64,000 nt of DNA from Aerococcus viridans (GCF_001543285.1 NZ_CP014164.1:992001-1056000); one strand, 5' to 3'. Shown: positions 39,563 through 48,858, counted from the first letter of the stretch. Notes: generated by a model from the letters alone, not told the origin. Numbers and translations: made by a program.

Positions 39563-40510
39563 ATGAGAAGAGTAATTATTGATTCAGATACTGCTGGGGA
39601 CGATACAACGGCCATATTGATGGCTTTGAAGTATTTTAAGGTTGAAGGTGTGACAATTGTTGCTGGAAATGTAGCTTTTGACCAAGAGGTTGAGAATGCC
39701 TTGACCACTATTGAAACCTATAATCCTGGTTACAAGGTCCCTGTTTATAAGGGTTACCAAAGTCCAATGATTGCCCTACCTAACGCGAAACACGATACGG
39801 TTGAAGAAATTCAAGGTGGCAATGGTATGGGAGATGCTGTTTTTCCAAAACCTCAGCAAGAACCGGAAAATGACCATGCCGTAGACTTTATTATTGATAC
39901 AATTAAAGCAAATCCTGGGGAAATTGAAATACTAGCTTTAGCGCCATTAACCAATATCGCGGTGGCTATTAAGAAGGCACCAGAGATTGCAGCGGATATC
40001 AAGCATATTTGGATTATGGGTGGGGTAAATAACCGCTTAGGGAATATGAATGTCTCGGCTGAATATAACTTCTATGTGGACCCTGAGGCGGCTAGAATCG
40101 TTTTAAATGCGTCAACAGCAAAAACCATGGTTACTTGGGATGCATCTTTAGACTTTGGCGTTATGTACGAGGAAGATATCGAAGAAATTCAAGCCTTGAA
40201 CACTAAGGGGTCGAAATTCTTCTTAGATATCAATTCGTTTGTCCGCGAATTTGAATTGGCAAAACGAGGAATCGACGGGATTACTTGCACAGACTCATTA
40301 TTGGTTGCAGTTGCTGCGGTACCAGAATTGATGCTTCAAGCGACTGAATATTACGTGGATGTTGAAACACAAGGTCAATTTGCCCGTGGCTACAACATTG
40401 TTGACTGGGAAGAAGAATTCAAGCGTGAACCGAATTGCCGAGTTGCAGAGCGGATTTCTAGCCAAGGATTTAAAGACCAATTGGTGAGCTTGTTAGCGGA
40501 AATTCAATAG
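39563..40510 (+). CDS. Nucleoside hydrolase (IunH/RihB type)
   Basis: A 315-residue purine/pyrimidine ribonucleoside hydrolase. The Ca-binding N-terminus is IIDSDTAGDDTTAI (family DxDxxxDD), followed by VAGNVAFDQ, LAPLTNIAVAIK, IWIMGGV, EYNFYVDPEAA and a late aspartate in CTDSLLVAV. It releases free bases for salvage in the cytoplasm. ATG 39563 follows TAGGAGGTTTAC. The next gene starts 10 bases after its stop. Confidence 0.92.
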   Translation: MRRVIIDSDTAGDDTTAILMALKYFKVEGVTIVAGNVAFDQEVENALTTIETYNPGYKVPVYKGYQSPMIALPNAKHDTVEEIQGGNGMGDAVFPKPQQEPENDHAVDFIIDTIKANPGEIEILALAPLTNIAVAIKKAPEIAADIKHIWIMGGVNNRLGNMNVSAEYNFYVDPEAARIVLNASTAKTMVTWDASLDFGVMYEEDIEEIQALNTKGSKFFLDINSFVREFELAKRGIDGITCTDSLLVAVAAVPELMLQATEYYVDVETQGQFARGYNIVDWEEEFKREPNCRVAERISSQGFKDQLVSLLAEIQ

Positions 40511-40837
40511 GGAGAATTCGATGGTGAATTGGCAGTACTTAATTGAAGAAATGTATGATCATGCAAGCGATGATGCTGAACCGATGGCCAAGTACCAACG
40601 TAACCAGTTTCCATTTCTTGGTATCAAAAGCCAAATGCGCCGGGATATTTTTAAACCCTACCTAAAGGAAGCGAAAGCAGAAGCAAAGTTGCGCTTCATG
40701 GAAAATCCTAATCAAGCAATTATAGTGGACCCAAAAAGTTAGACTAAATTTTATGAGAGTTGACCGATTGGTCAGCTCTTTTTAATACATGCAATTTGGC
40801 TTAATTCCTGTTGTCGACAATACTTCTCATAAATTTC

Positions 40838-40885
40838 AATCTGTCAAGAGTAGTAGCGGAGCGACTCTTGATAGATTGAAACTTT
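40838..40885. repeat. Long hairpin inside the IS3-family element
   Basis: TTTCAATCTGTCAAGAGT and ACTCTTGATAGATTGAAA are complementary except for one G-T-type position, with a 12-base loop. It sits between the left end and orfB and may stop outside transcription entering the transposase genes. Confidence 0.7.
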
Positions 40886-40893
40886 ATGTGAAA

Positions 40894-41739
40894 CTATGAA
40901 AAGACAATGGAATTAGTATATTGGCTGCGATACTGGACGGGGCTTAGCCATCCTAGTTTCTCTTTAATTCGTTCTTTATTATAATAGTTAATATAGTTGG
41001 TAATTGATTCAGCCAATTCTTCAAAACTATGATAAGTTTGACCATAATACATTTCTTGTTTGAGTATACTAAAGAAATTTTCCATTGGTGAATTGTCATA
41101 ACAATTCCCTTTTCTAGACATACTTTGGAAGATATCATTATCTTTTAAAGTTTTTGAATACCGTTTCATTTGATAAGCCCAGCCTTGGTCTGAATGAAAA
41201 GTTCTTCTGAATATGCAATCATTTGTACGTTCTATAGCTACCTTCAAAGCTTCCATCATACTTTCACCGTTAGGCCGTTTTGTTATTTGAAAACTGATGA
41301 TTTCGCTATTGAATAAATCCATATAAGGATCTAAATAAAGTCTGCCTGTCTGAGTATTGCCTAACTGGTCCGTATAATAGTATTTGAATTCAGTTGTATC
41401 AGTCGTAATTTTTTGATGTGGAACTGATGTGTTAAAACGTCGTTTTAAACGATTTGATGCTACTTTCCCTACAGTTCCCTTATAAGACTTATACTTTCTG
41501 CTTTTGTGTGAGAAGGCAGTTACAAGAATGCCTAATTCACGCATTAAGCGTAATACTTTCTTCCGATTTATATGATAACCTAATTTTTTTAACTCGGGAG
41601 TCAGTCTTTTATACCCATAATCCTTATTTTTCTCTCTTAGTTCTAGTAAAGCATCTTTGTAAACTTTATCCTTGTCTGGTCGTTTAGATTGCTTCCTAAT
41701 ATAGTGATAAGTTGCCTTTGGAAAGCCAGTTACTCTCAA
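40894..41739 (-). CDS. IS3-family transposase OrfB
   Basis: A 281-residue rve-type integrase. Acidic residues in TTDTTEFKYYY, HSDQGWAYQ and SPMENFFSILKQEMYYGQ; the N-terminal HTH_21 region is RVTGFPKATYHYI. Upstream of the first ATG the frame stays open (KQIAQAIYNLHTINKFKLVD), reachable by -1 frameshift from orfA near 41795-41810. Confidence 0.92.
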   Translation of the reverse strand: MRVTGFPKATYHYIRKQSKRPDKDKVYKDALLELREKNKDYGYKRLTPELKKLGYHINRKKVLRLMRELGILVTAFSHKSRKYKSYKGTVGKVASNRLKRRFNTSVPHQKITTDTTEFKYYYTDQLGNTQTGRLYLDPYMDLFNSEIISFQITKRPNGESMMEALKVAIERTNDCIFRRTFHSDQGWAYQMKRYSKTLKDNDIFQSMSRKGNCYDNSPMENFFSILKQEMYYGQTYHSFEELAESITNYINYYNKERIKEKLGWLSPVQYRSQYTNSIVFS

Positions 41740-41792
41740 AATATCAACTAATTTGAATTTATTAATAGTATGGAGATTGTAGATTGCTTGAG

Positions 41793-42338
41793 CTATTTGT
41801 TTCTTTGTTGCTGTTTCTCTGCTTCCTGCAATCTCCCTAATTCCTTTAAAAATTCATTCTCGATTCTCAAATCACGATTTTCATTTTCAAGTTGTCTCAG
41901 ACGCTCAACGTCTACATCTTCTCTAGTTATATTCTTTGGATCCTGAAATACTTTCTTATCAGCTTTCTTCCGTTTACCCATTTTCGGTGGCCTACCTCTC
42001 TGTTCTGATAAGCCATCGACACCTTTCTTGAGGATAGTAGTGCGCCAATTACAAATTAGACTAGGGTTATTCATCCCTAATGAATTGGCTACTTCTCGAT
42101 AACTCATCTCTGTTGTTTCATATAATTTTACAGCACTAAGCTTAAAATCAACAGAGTAATGAGTTTGATTCTTACTACGTTTCAGTCCTTCGATTCCAAA
42201 TTGTTGATAGCTATTAACCCATCTTCTTACAATAGAATCTTGTATATTATATTTCTTTGCTACCGCTAGGTAGCCACCATAGTTCCCCAGATAATGTTTT
42301 ACAATTTCCAATTTAAATTCTAGTGAATATTTTGCCAT
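41793..42338 (-). CDS. IS3-family transposase OrfA
   Basis: A double helix-turn-helix protein: MAKYSLEFKLEIVKHYLGNY and, later, YSVDFKLSAVKLYETTEMSY, then a coiled-coil-like end (RLRQLENENRDLRIENEFL). The start at MAKYS is chosen; an upstream ATG at 42398 would begin outside the element. It ends in an A-rich stretch suitable for frameshifting into orfB. Confidence 0.88.
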   Translation of the reverse strand: MAKYSLEFKLEIVKHYLGNYGGYLAVAKKYNIQDSIVRRWVNSYQQFGIEGLKRSKNQTHYSVDFKLSAVKLYETTEMSYREVANSLGMNNPSLICNWRTTILKKGVDGLSEQRGRPPKMGKRKKADKKVFQDPKNITREDVDVERLRQLENENRDLRIENEFLKELGRLQEAEKQQQRNK

Positions 42339-43003
42339 AAAAATAAACCCCCAAAAGTTAGATTTTTGGTCTAACTTTTGGGGGCCTCTACAAATCATTG
42401 ACTGGGCTTTTGTTGACGAATTTTGGTTATTTTCCGAAAGAGAATTTCAATATATAGTTTGTGATTATTTGAAAGAAATGAAGAAATATCTGCAGGTGGA
42501 TGATTTACCTAGATTAAAAACATTGATTGTACAAAAATCGTGGTGGGATTCGGTGGATGCCTTGGTTAAAACAATCGGTTATTTAGTCCATAAAAATCCT
42601 GGTTTGAAGTCGGAAATGGTGGCGTGGAGCTTATCTGACAATATCTGGTTAAAGCGAACTTCAATGATCCATCAACTGGGGATGAAGGGGCAAACAGATA
42701 CTATTTTATTGGCTGAAACTTGTGAAAATTGCTTGCATACAGATGAATTTTTTATTAATAAGGGAATGGGTTGGATCTTGCGTGATTATGCGAAAACCAA
42801 CCAAACTTGGGTGGAAAATTTCTTAAAAAACCATGAGAGTGACTTATCTAACTTAACCTGGCGCGAGGCCACAAAATACTTTTACTTAGAAAAAAACCAG
42901 ATATAATGCCGTTTTTCAACGGGTAAGCCTTTAAATTATTATTAAAATACAAAATATGGTACAATGGTGATTAGAAGGCGCATGGTTAACTAGGAGGCTA
43001 TAT

Positions 43004-43348
43004 ATGAGTATTAAAGTCACAGATGAAATGCAAGAACTAGTTGGAACTGAATTACGTCGTGGTACAAGTAAGTCGAGAATTGCATCATTACTGGATTTAC
43101 CCTACGATGAGGCAGTAGAAGTTATTAATACTGTAAAAGAGTCTGTACGACCAGATATAGGAGATGAAATACGCTTCACCTTCCGTGAACGCAACATGGT
43201 AGGGAGAATTGAAAAATTATTAACAAACTCAGCAGTTGTTAAAATTTATTGGGATTATTCTGATGAAGAGATGCGAGAAATTTGCGAATCAAAAACAATT
43301 GTCAATTTTAAAGACATCGATGAGTATGTTAAAGTGCCTTCTAGCTAA
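43004..43348 (+). CDS. DUF2187-like small protein
   Basis: A 114-residue protein. Residues 1-45 look like a helix-turn-helix (TSKSRIASLLDLPYDEAVEV). Residues 50-80 match the KOW-like DUF2187 core (GDEIRFTFRERNMVGRIEKL). The end is acidic. ATG 43004 follows TAGGAGGC, and a TATGGTACAATGG -10-like element lies upstream. Nucleic-acid binding is suggested by the fold only. The ISL3-family element begins 61 bases after its stop. Confidence 0.6.
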   Translation: MSIKVTDEMQELVGTELRRGTSKSRIASLLDLPYDEAVEVINTVKESVRPDIGDEIRFTFRERNMVGRIEKLLTNSAVVKIYWDYSDEEMREICESKTIVNFKDIDEYVKVPSS

Positions 43349-43544
43349 TATATACACGTATGAATAGTAAGAAAGAGAGCCGGGATGAAAATCTCGGCTT
43401 TTTCTTTTGGCTCTTCGACATTTAATGTGGATAGCTTAATTTAAGCAAGAAACTTAAATTCATTTTATATGGATTTGAGTTTCTTTTTTATTTTATTTTA
43501 AATGAGATTTGATAAAAGAAGAACTATCTTTTTTGTCCTTTGAA

Positions 43545-43670
43545 CTGCTGTGTACGTTCCTTAAGAGCCGTGACACCGGCGAGAGCCAAGGTCTCTCTGC
43601 CTTGATATCGAGCCAAGGTCTCGATATCATGCTTTTTCACGGCTAAGGACGTACACTTGCAGTTTTTTTC
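43545..43670. repeat. Nested hairpins at the 3' end of the ISL3 element
   Basis: An outer imperfect stem (CTGC.GTGTACGT.CCTTA..GCCGTGA and its complement, about 43546-43575 and 43637-43662) encloses two inner stem-loops, GAGAGCCAAGGTCTC and GATATCGAGCCAAGGTCTCG. Both loops carry the same GAGCCAAGGTCTC unit. It lies between the transposase stop and the left inverted repeat. Confidence 0.65.
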
Positions 43671-43704
43671 TTTGAACATAGCGAGCGGGATGTATCATGT
43701 TTAT

Positions 43705-45030
43705 TTAATTAAGGGAAGCGGGCTTGCCCGGTTTTAAAATGAAACTAATCATCACCCTATTTCTGAAATTGAAAAAATTTCGATATCCATAGGATACACG
43801 TTTTATGACTTTGATACGATTATTTTTTCCTTCTAGACTAGCGTTTGATCTAGTCTTGTAATGGAAGGTGTTTGCGATAAACGCTATATTCTTCAATAAT
43901 GTGTTCAGTGAGGTTTGCATATATTTACTGATATTTTGGTGACGTTCTGCAGTAATAGTCTCATGAAACATTTCGATATTATTTTCTTTAGAAGCCTCTA
44001 GTAAAGCTTGATATACCCAGTAATTTTCCGTTAAATCCTCATCTAAAGAAAGTAGATGATCAAGAATATCCATATCACAAACCATTTTCCCTTTAAATAA
44101 ACGTTGTTTTCTATAATTTATAAAATCAACTTCGTTGAAATCCTTTAGGATAAGCTTCCAAAAACTTTTCAGCTTGCGATACTCTTTTTTATCTTCACCA
44201 TTATTTCTATTTATATTGAAAGTATTCATTACTTGAACTCTCGTTTTGTTTAAAGAACGTGAAATCAATTGAATGATATGAAAACGATCAATAATTACTT
44301 TGGCGTTTGGAAACATTTCTCTAACCAAAGTCATATAAGGCGCATTCATATCAACAACAATGGTTTCAACAGCAGAGCGCTCTTTTAAACTAAATTGGCG
44401 GAAGTATTCTCTTAATTTGTATAGTTGTCGAGTGGGCAGTATACCAAGAACTTCATGAGTCTCCTCATTACTAAAAATAAAACTCATTTGATTGTCAGCT
44501 TGTTTTGTAGATTTGATCTCATCGAAGCACATGTGTTTCGCTAGTTTTGTGCGATTGCGACGAAAATAGTCATCCATAAAGCGATTAATAATTCGTCTAC
44601 TAGTATTATCTGAGATACAGTGCCTACGAGCGAGATCCTTGTTTGAAATCGTATCTGCAGCCTCAACTAAAACAGATTGCTTCACTTGTTTAGCGATATG
44701 ACAATTACGTGCAACCTCACTGGTATGAGCAATGAAGCGCTCATCGCATTCATGACACCAGAAGCGTTGCTTCTTAAGCTCTAGATAGGTTGGTGTATTG
44801 GATTGGCGTAACCACGTGATCCTGGACGTCATAAACCCATCTTTAACGATAGAATGGTCATTTACACAACCACATTTAGGGCAAGCCTTGGGCTTGTAGG
44901 TTAACGTGCCAGTAAAAACTTTTACATTTATTCCTTTAATATTACGCTCTTGAATCCAATTTTCTTCGTTAAATGTGATGTTAGTATCCTTAATGTTTAG
45001 TAAAAGTCTGATATTATCGTTCTGAGACAT
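43705..45030 (-). CDS. ISL3-family transposase
   Basis: A 441-residue DDE transposase. Zinc-finger-type cysteines lie near the N-terminus (CPKCGCVNDH, FWCHECDERF), followed by an HTH, and the DDE_Tnp_ISL3 domain with MCFDEIKSTK, VVDMNAPYMTLVREMFPNAK, IDRFHIIQLISRSLNKTR and the final NASLEGKNNRIKVIKR (catalytic E). ATG 45030 follows a GGAAATTC-like site. Intact. Confidence 0.95.
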   Translation of the reverse strand: MSQNDNIRLLLNIKDTNITFNEENWIQERNIKGINVKVFTGTLTYKPKACPKCGCVNDHSIVKDGFMTSRITWLRQSNTPTYLELKKQRFWCHECDERFIAHTSEVARNCHIAKQVKQSVLVEAADTISNKDLARRHCISDNTSRRIINRFMDDYFRRNRTKLAKHMCFDEIKSTKQADNQMSFIFSNEETHEVLGILPTRQLYKLREYFRQFSLKERSAVETIVVDMNAPYMTLVREMFPNAKVIIDRFHIIQLISRSLNKTRVQVMNTFNINRNNGEDKKEYRKLKSFWKLILKDFNEVDFINYRKQRLFKGKMVCDMDILDHLLSLDEDLTENYWVYQALLEASKENNIEMFHETITAERHQNISKYMQTSLNTLLKNIAFIANTFHYKTRSNASLEGKNNRIKVIKRVSYGYRNFFNFRNRVMISFILKPGKPASLN

Positions 45031-45254
45031 ATGAATTTCCTTTCTAATTTTGGTTTAGACGCTTAAATTTTAGCATAGGAAATATTCATATGTCTTTTTG
45101 TGTTTTTATACAAAATAGGTTTGAATGATTTCTCATCCACACCAAAAGTCGGAGACCCTTTCTTTTTGACAACTGACCCTCACTAAAGTTATAAGTTTAA
45201 GTTGTTGTGATCATCATTACGGTGCAGCCGGTGATGTATTTTGTCTTTGAGGCA

Positions 45255-45562
45255 CTAGCTAGTTTGTTTGTCATCTAAATAAGGCCAGTTGATTGCCTTG
45301 TAAGCAACCAGTAATATACTAAAGAATATTGAAATAACAGCAGAAATTATAAAGGCTCTAAGATAAACTTTTTCTTGTCTTAGGCCTTTTTTACGTATTT
45401 AGCACTTTATTAGAAAACTTTTTTAGTCTATTAATTGTCAATACCTTCTTTTTTTCCTGTCGTTTAAAGATGGCAATATTTTTAAAAGCTGATGATAAGA
45501 AGGACATCCTGTTTATTGTCAGGTTCAAGTATCCATTCTAATTCCATCAAATCACTAGATCA
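45255..45562 (-). pseudogene. Decayed minus-strand gene remnants upstream of the fab operon
   Basis: Three short frames run on in the same direction: LMELEWILEPDNKQDVLLII, then AFKNIAIFKRQEKKKVLTIN to a stop, then a fragment with one membrane segment (AFIISAVISIFFSILLVAYK) ending at 45255. Stops and a frameshift separate them, and no good start is present. They may be one or two decayed genes. I do not recognise the family; they do not resemble fabT or fabH. Confidence 0.4.
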
Positions 45563-45684
45563 AATAGTCTGAATACAATTTTTGTTTTACAAAAAAACAA
45601 GTTTTTACGCACCTGCTATAAACTTAAAGGCATTAACGCTCATTTTATAGCGCTTACAAATAATTTGTTTTTTAAAAATGATAA

Positions 45685-45759
45685 AACTAGTTTTGGTAAC
45701 TAGTTGACAAAGTTATATGCATAATCTAATATCTTGTTATTGACTTTATTACATGTCAA
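45685..45759 (+). promoter_or_regulatory. fab operon promoter with palindromic operator candidates
   Basis: TTGACA at 45704-45709 and TAATAT at 45727-45732 are 17 bases apart. The perfect repeat AACTAGT-7-ACTAGTT (45685-45705) overlaps the -35 box. A second dyad, TTGAC-10-GTCAA (45740-45759), lies at or after the start site. Neither is an obvious FabT box by eye. The rest of 45563-45857 shows only this control region. Confidence 0.6.
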
Positions 45760-45857
45760 ACAAAATTAATCTTTATCGTATTTATAAATCGATATCCTTT
45801 TTATAGGGATAGGCGACCTAATATATGATTACGCAAATTATGGAGGAATATAAAATA

Positions 45858-46082
45858 ATGACAACTTTTGAAAAAATCCAAGAATTAATCACTGAACAAT
45901 TAGACTTAGAGGCTGGCGAAGTGAAAGCAACTACAAATATTCGTGAAGATATTGACGCTGACTCTTTAGACTTATTCCAAATCATTAATGACATCGAAGA
46001 CGAATTCGATATCGAAATTGAAGATGAAGAAAAAATTAACACTGTTCAAGATTTAGTTGACTACGTAGAAGCAAACAAATAA
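45858..46082 (+). CDS. acpP: Acyl carrier protein
   Basis: A 74-residue acidic protein carrying the growing fatty acyl chain on phosphopantetheine. The attachment serine is in [10 protein letters not shown] near residue 35. The start at 45858 is chosen because TATGGAGGA lies 8 bases upstream; the frame's earlier ATG at 45825 would add 11 atypical residues. First gene of the type II fatty acid synthesis operon. Confidence 0.96.
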   Translation: MTTFEKIQELITEQLDLEAGEVKATTNIREDIDADSLDLFQIINDIEDEFDIEIEDEEKINTVQDLVDYVEANK

Positions 46083-46127
46083 TTTCTGCCTACAAACTAG
46101 TCGATTAAGAGAGGAAGTAATCCTTTA

Positions 46128-47084
46128 GTGAAAACAGATTTTTGGGAACGCATAGGTGTTGAATACCCAATTATCCAAGGTGCTATGGCTTGGGTTGCCG
46201 ATGCGGATTTAGCATCAGCAGTTTCCAATGCTGGGGGACTTGGTGTAATTGGTACTGGACATGACCGTGTAGACGTAGTACAAGCCAAAGTTGAAAAGAT
46301 GCAACAATTAACAGATAAACCATTCGCTGTAAATGTCATGTTGTTAAATGAACATGTCGAGGAAGTGGTGGATTACATCTGTCAATCTGGTGTGAAGTCA
46401 ATTACAACTGGTGCTGGATCCCCAGGTAAATATATGGATAGATTCAACGCAGCTGGTATTTCAGTCATTCCAGTGGTCGCTTCTGTCGGACTTGCAAAAC
46501 GGATGGAACGTGAAGGCGTGCATGCGGTGATTGTTGAGGGGATGGAATCAGGTGGTCACGTGGGGCGACAAACTACCATGGCTTTATTACCACAAGTAAC
46601 AAAAGCTTTGGATATCCCAGTCATTGCGGCTGGTGGGATTGGTGACGGCAGGGGAATGGCAGCTGCACTTATGTTAGGTGCGGTTGGTATTCAAGTAGGG
46701 ACACGTTTTGTTGTTGCAGATGAATCAAATGCTCATGATAACTTTAAAAAGCGTATCATTAAGGCAAAAGATATCGACACTGTATTAACTGGCGAATCTA
46801 CTGGACATCCAGTCCGTGTATTACGGAACAAATTGACCAAAGAATATCTTAAAGTAGAAAAAGAAGAAGCAAGTAAGGCTAATCCTGATTGGGACAGACT
46901 TGAAGCGCTTGGATCAGGTGCTTTACGTCGAGCTGTTGTTGAAGGGGATTTAGACACGGGTTCATTTATGGCCGGCCAAATTGCCGGATTAGTGGATAAA
47001 CGTGAATCAGTTTCAGAAATTATTCAATCATATATGACGGAATGTAAACAAACAATTGCTGCTCGAGCAAGTGAATGGCTTTAA
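46128..47084 (+). CDS. fabK: Enoyl-ACP reductase II (FMN-dependent)
   Basis: A 318-residue TIM-barrel flavoprotein of the nitronate-monooxygenase-like family that performs the last reduction of each elongation cycle with FMN. Visible are YPIIQGAMAWVADADLASAV, SNAGGLGVIG, AVIVEGMESGGHVGR (flavin site) and PVIAAGGIGDGRGMAAAL. Start is GTG 46128 behind GAGGAAGT. Position after acpP is the standard Streptococcus/Lactobacillales order. FabK confers natural triclosan tolerance in other species. Confidence 0.96.
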   Translation: MKTDFWERIGVEYPIIQGAMAWVADADLASAVSNAGGLGVIGTGHDRVDVVQAKVEKMQQLTDKPFAVNVMLLNEHVEEVVDYICQSGVKSITTGAGSPGKYMDRFNAAGISVIPVVASVGLAKRMEREGVHAVIVEGMESGGHVGRQTTMALLPQVTKALDIPVIAAGGIGDGRGMAAALMLGAVGIQVGTRFVVADESNAHDNFKKRIIKAKDIDTVLTGESTGHPVRVLRNKLTKEYLKVEKEEASKANPDWDRLEALGSGALRRAVVEGDLDTGSFMAGQIAGLVDKRESVSEIIQSYMTECKQTIAARASEWL

Positions 47085-47163
47085 AGCTGAGAATTAAATT
47101 GACATATGTGAGCAGTGGGATGGTTTGTGCATTTCACTGCTTTTCTATTAAGAGGAGACGAAC

Positions 47164-48096
47164 ATGGCAATAGCTTTTTTATACGCTGGTCAAGGCGCAC
47201 AGTATACAGGGATGGGGCAAGACTTACTCAACCATCATCCTGAGATTGCATCTTACTTTGACAAAGCCTCAGAAGTTTTAGGCTATTCAATGGAAGACCT
47301 ATGCTTTCAAGAGGATACACAATTAAATCAAACAGAATACACACAACCCGCTATTTTAACCGTATCAACAGCCTTTACATCCCTTTTAAACGAGGCAGGC
47401 ATTACAGCCGACTATCTAGCTGGACTGAGCTTAGGCGAGTACACTGCCCTTGTTGAAGCGGGCGTATTGTCCTTTGAAGATGCGGTTGATTTGGTGAGCC
47501 ATCGTGGCCGTTTCATGCAAGCAGCTGCGCCTGCAGGTGCCGGCAAAATGGTCGCCGTGATGAAAGCTGAACGTGCGTTGATAGAGGATATCTGCCAGCA
47601 AGTGCGCGAAGCTTCTGGTCAATACGTTGCACCAGCTAACTATAATACACCAAAACAAATCGTAATCGGTGGTGACGCTTCGGCAGTAGATACTGCAGTC
47701 GCTAAGTTAACTCAAGCAGGCGTGAAGAAAATGGTGGAATTAAATGTTTCTGGTCCTTTCCATACGGCCTTATTATCACAAGCAAGTGACCAATTAGCTG
47801 ATTATTTAGACAAATTTGATTTTAAGCCACAAAGAGTACCGGTTATTTCAAATACAACAGCTACAGCGCACCAGGATGGACAAGTAAAAGACTTGTTAAT
47901 CCAACAAGTGATGAAGCCAGTTAAATGGTCAGATTCAATTGAATACTTAATTCAACAAGGGGTAGATACGGTCATTGAAATTGGCCCTGGTAAAACCTTG
48001 TCTTCATTTATGAAACAAATCAATAAAGAGATTAAGATTTACCGAGTTGAAGACGAAGACACCCTGCAGGCAACTATCGCAGGATTGAAAGGATAA
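47164..48096 (+). CDS. fabD: Malonyl-CoA-ACP transacylase
   Basis: A 310-residue enzyme that loads malonyl groups on ACP. It starts IAFLYAGQGAQYTGMG; the nucleophile is in GLSLGEYTAL near residue 91; the arginine is in SHRGRFMQ, and the catalytic His in VSGPFHTALL near residue 200. AAGAGGAGACG precedes the ATG. Followed by fabG after 3 bases. Confidence 0.97.
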   Translation: MAIAFLYAGQGAQYTGMGQDLLNHHPEIASYFDKASEVLGYSMEDLCFQEDTQLNQTEYTQPAILTVSTAFTSLLNEAGITADYLAGLSLGEYTALVEAGVLSFEDAVDLVSHRGRFMQAAAPAGAGKMVAVMKAERALIEDICQQVREASGQYVAPANYNTPKQIVIGGDASAVDTAVAKLTQAGVKKMVELNVSGPFHTALLSQASDQLADYLDKFDFKPQRVPVISNTTATAHQDGQVKDLLIQQVMKPVKWSDSIEYLIQQGVDTVIEIGPGKTLSSFMKQINKEIKIYRVEDEDTLQATIAGLKG

Positions 48097-48099
48097 GCT

Positions 48100-48846
48100 A
48101 TGACTGAGAATACACAAGAATTAAAGAAAACAGCCCTTGTCACAGGCGGTAGCCGTGGTATTGGTGCAAGCATCGCTCATAAGTTTGCAGACCAAGGATA
48201 CAATATTGTCATTGTTTCCCGCTCTGGTTCTACTGAAAGCCATATCCAGGCTTTAGAAAGCAAAAATGTTGTTGTGAAGGATTTCAAGGGTGACGTAACG
48301 GATACCAATTTTGCCAAAGAAATCATGACTTTCATCAAAGCAAATTTCCAAACCATCGATGTATTAGTGAATAATGCTGGTATTACCCGCGACACGCTAC
48401 TAATGCGTATGAAAGAAGCAGATTTCGATGCAGTGATCGATATTAACTTAAAAGGGACTTTCAATTTCATTCAAGCAGCTAGCAAACTAATGATGAAGCA
48501 ACGTCAAGGTGCCATCATCAATATCGCATCAGTGATTGGTCAAATGGGTAACGTTGGTCAAGCTAACTATGCCGCTTCTAAAGCCGGGATTCTTGGTTTA
48601 ACGAAGGCTGCAGCACGTGAATTAAGTATGCGTGGTGTCACAGTTAATGCCGTTGCACCAGGTTACGTTGAAACAGAAATGACAGATGAAATTCCAGAAA
48701 AAGCCAAAAGGGCTATGCTGGAAAATATTCCTTTACAGAAACTTGGACAACCATCGGACATCGCTGAAGCCGTGTACTTCTTAGCTAACCAAAGCTATAT
48801 CACAGGCACAACGCTTGATGTCAACGGTGGCTTGTATATGAATTAG
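48100..48846 (+). CDS. fabG: 3-oxoacyl-ACP reductase
   Basis: A 248-residue short-chain dehydrogenase using NADPH. The cofactor motif is TGGSRGIGAS, the structural NNAG is present, and the catalytic residues are S (NIASVIGQMG), Y and K (YAASKAG). It ends with the family DVNGGLYM. It reduces beta-ketoacyl-ACP in the elongation cycle. Confidence 0.97.
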   Translation: MTENTQELKKTALVTGGSRGIGASIAHKFADQGYNIVIVSRSGSTESHIQALESKNVVVKDFKGDVTDTNFAKEIMTFIKANFQTIDVLVNNAGITRDTLLMRMKEADFDAVIDINLKGTFNFIQAASKLMMKQRQGAIINIASVIGQMGNVGQANYAASKAGILGLTKAAARELSMRGVTVNAVAPGYVETEMTDEIPEKAKRAMLENIPLQKLGQPSDIAEAVYFLANQSYITGTTLDVNGGLYMN

Positions 48847-48858
48847 GAGGCAATAAAT

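Larger units (their letters stand above)
40721..42392 (-). mobile_element. IS3-family (IS150-like) element inside the alkD-like gene
   Basis: Ends TATAGTGGACCCAAAAAGTT and (complement) TGTAGAGGCCCCCAAAAGTT form imperfect inverted repeats; a 3-base duplication AAT flanks the element (40718-40720 and 42393-42395). orfA and orfB read on the minus strand. Between orfB and the left end are two hairpins, one with an 18-base stem at about 40838-40885. Confidence 0.9.
40521..42906 (+). pseudogene. AlkD-type DNA alkylation repair gene, split by an IS3-family element
   Basis: Bases 40521-40720 encode the N-terminal part (QYLIEEMYDHASDDAEPMAK, FPFLGIKSQMRRDIFKPYL). The rest resumes at 42396 and runs to 42906 (LWLFSEREFQYIVCDYLKEM, KSWWDSVDALVKTIGYLV). 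Removing the element and one copy of the AAT target duplication restores one frame reading PNQAIIDWAFVDELW, about 237 residues, the normal size for this HEAT-repeat DNA glycosylase family that removes alkylated bases. The insertion therefore looks recent: no other damage is visible. Gene function is lost unless the element excises precisely. Confidence 0.9.
43409..45158 (-). mobile_element. ISL3-family insertion sequence
   Basis: Imperfect 24-base inverted repeats (GGCTCTTCGACATTTAATGT at 43409, and the complement of GGGTCTCCGACTTTTGGTGT ending at 45158) are flanked by a perfect 8-base target duplication TTTCTTTT (43401-43408 and 45159-45166). Length 1750 bases. The element is complete and its transposase frame is open, so it may be active. 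Confidence 0.96.

Noticed and set aside
43560..43670. CRISPR-like repeats (GAGCCAAGGTCTC twice)
   Set aside because: Only two units, palindromic, without regular spacers, and inside an ISL3 element.
45685..45759. FabT or FapR box
   Set aside because: The palindromes do not match the consensus of either closely enough by eye; kept only as unnamed operator candidates.
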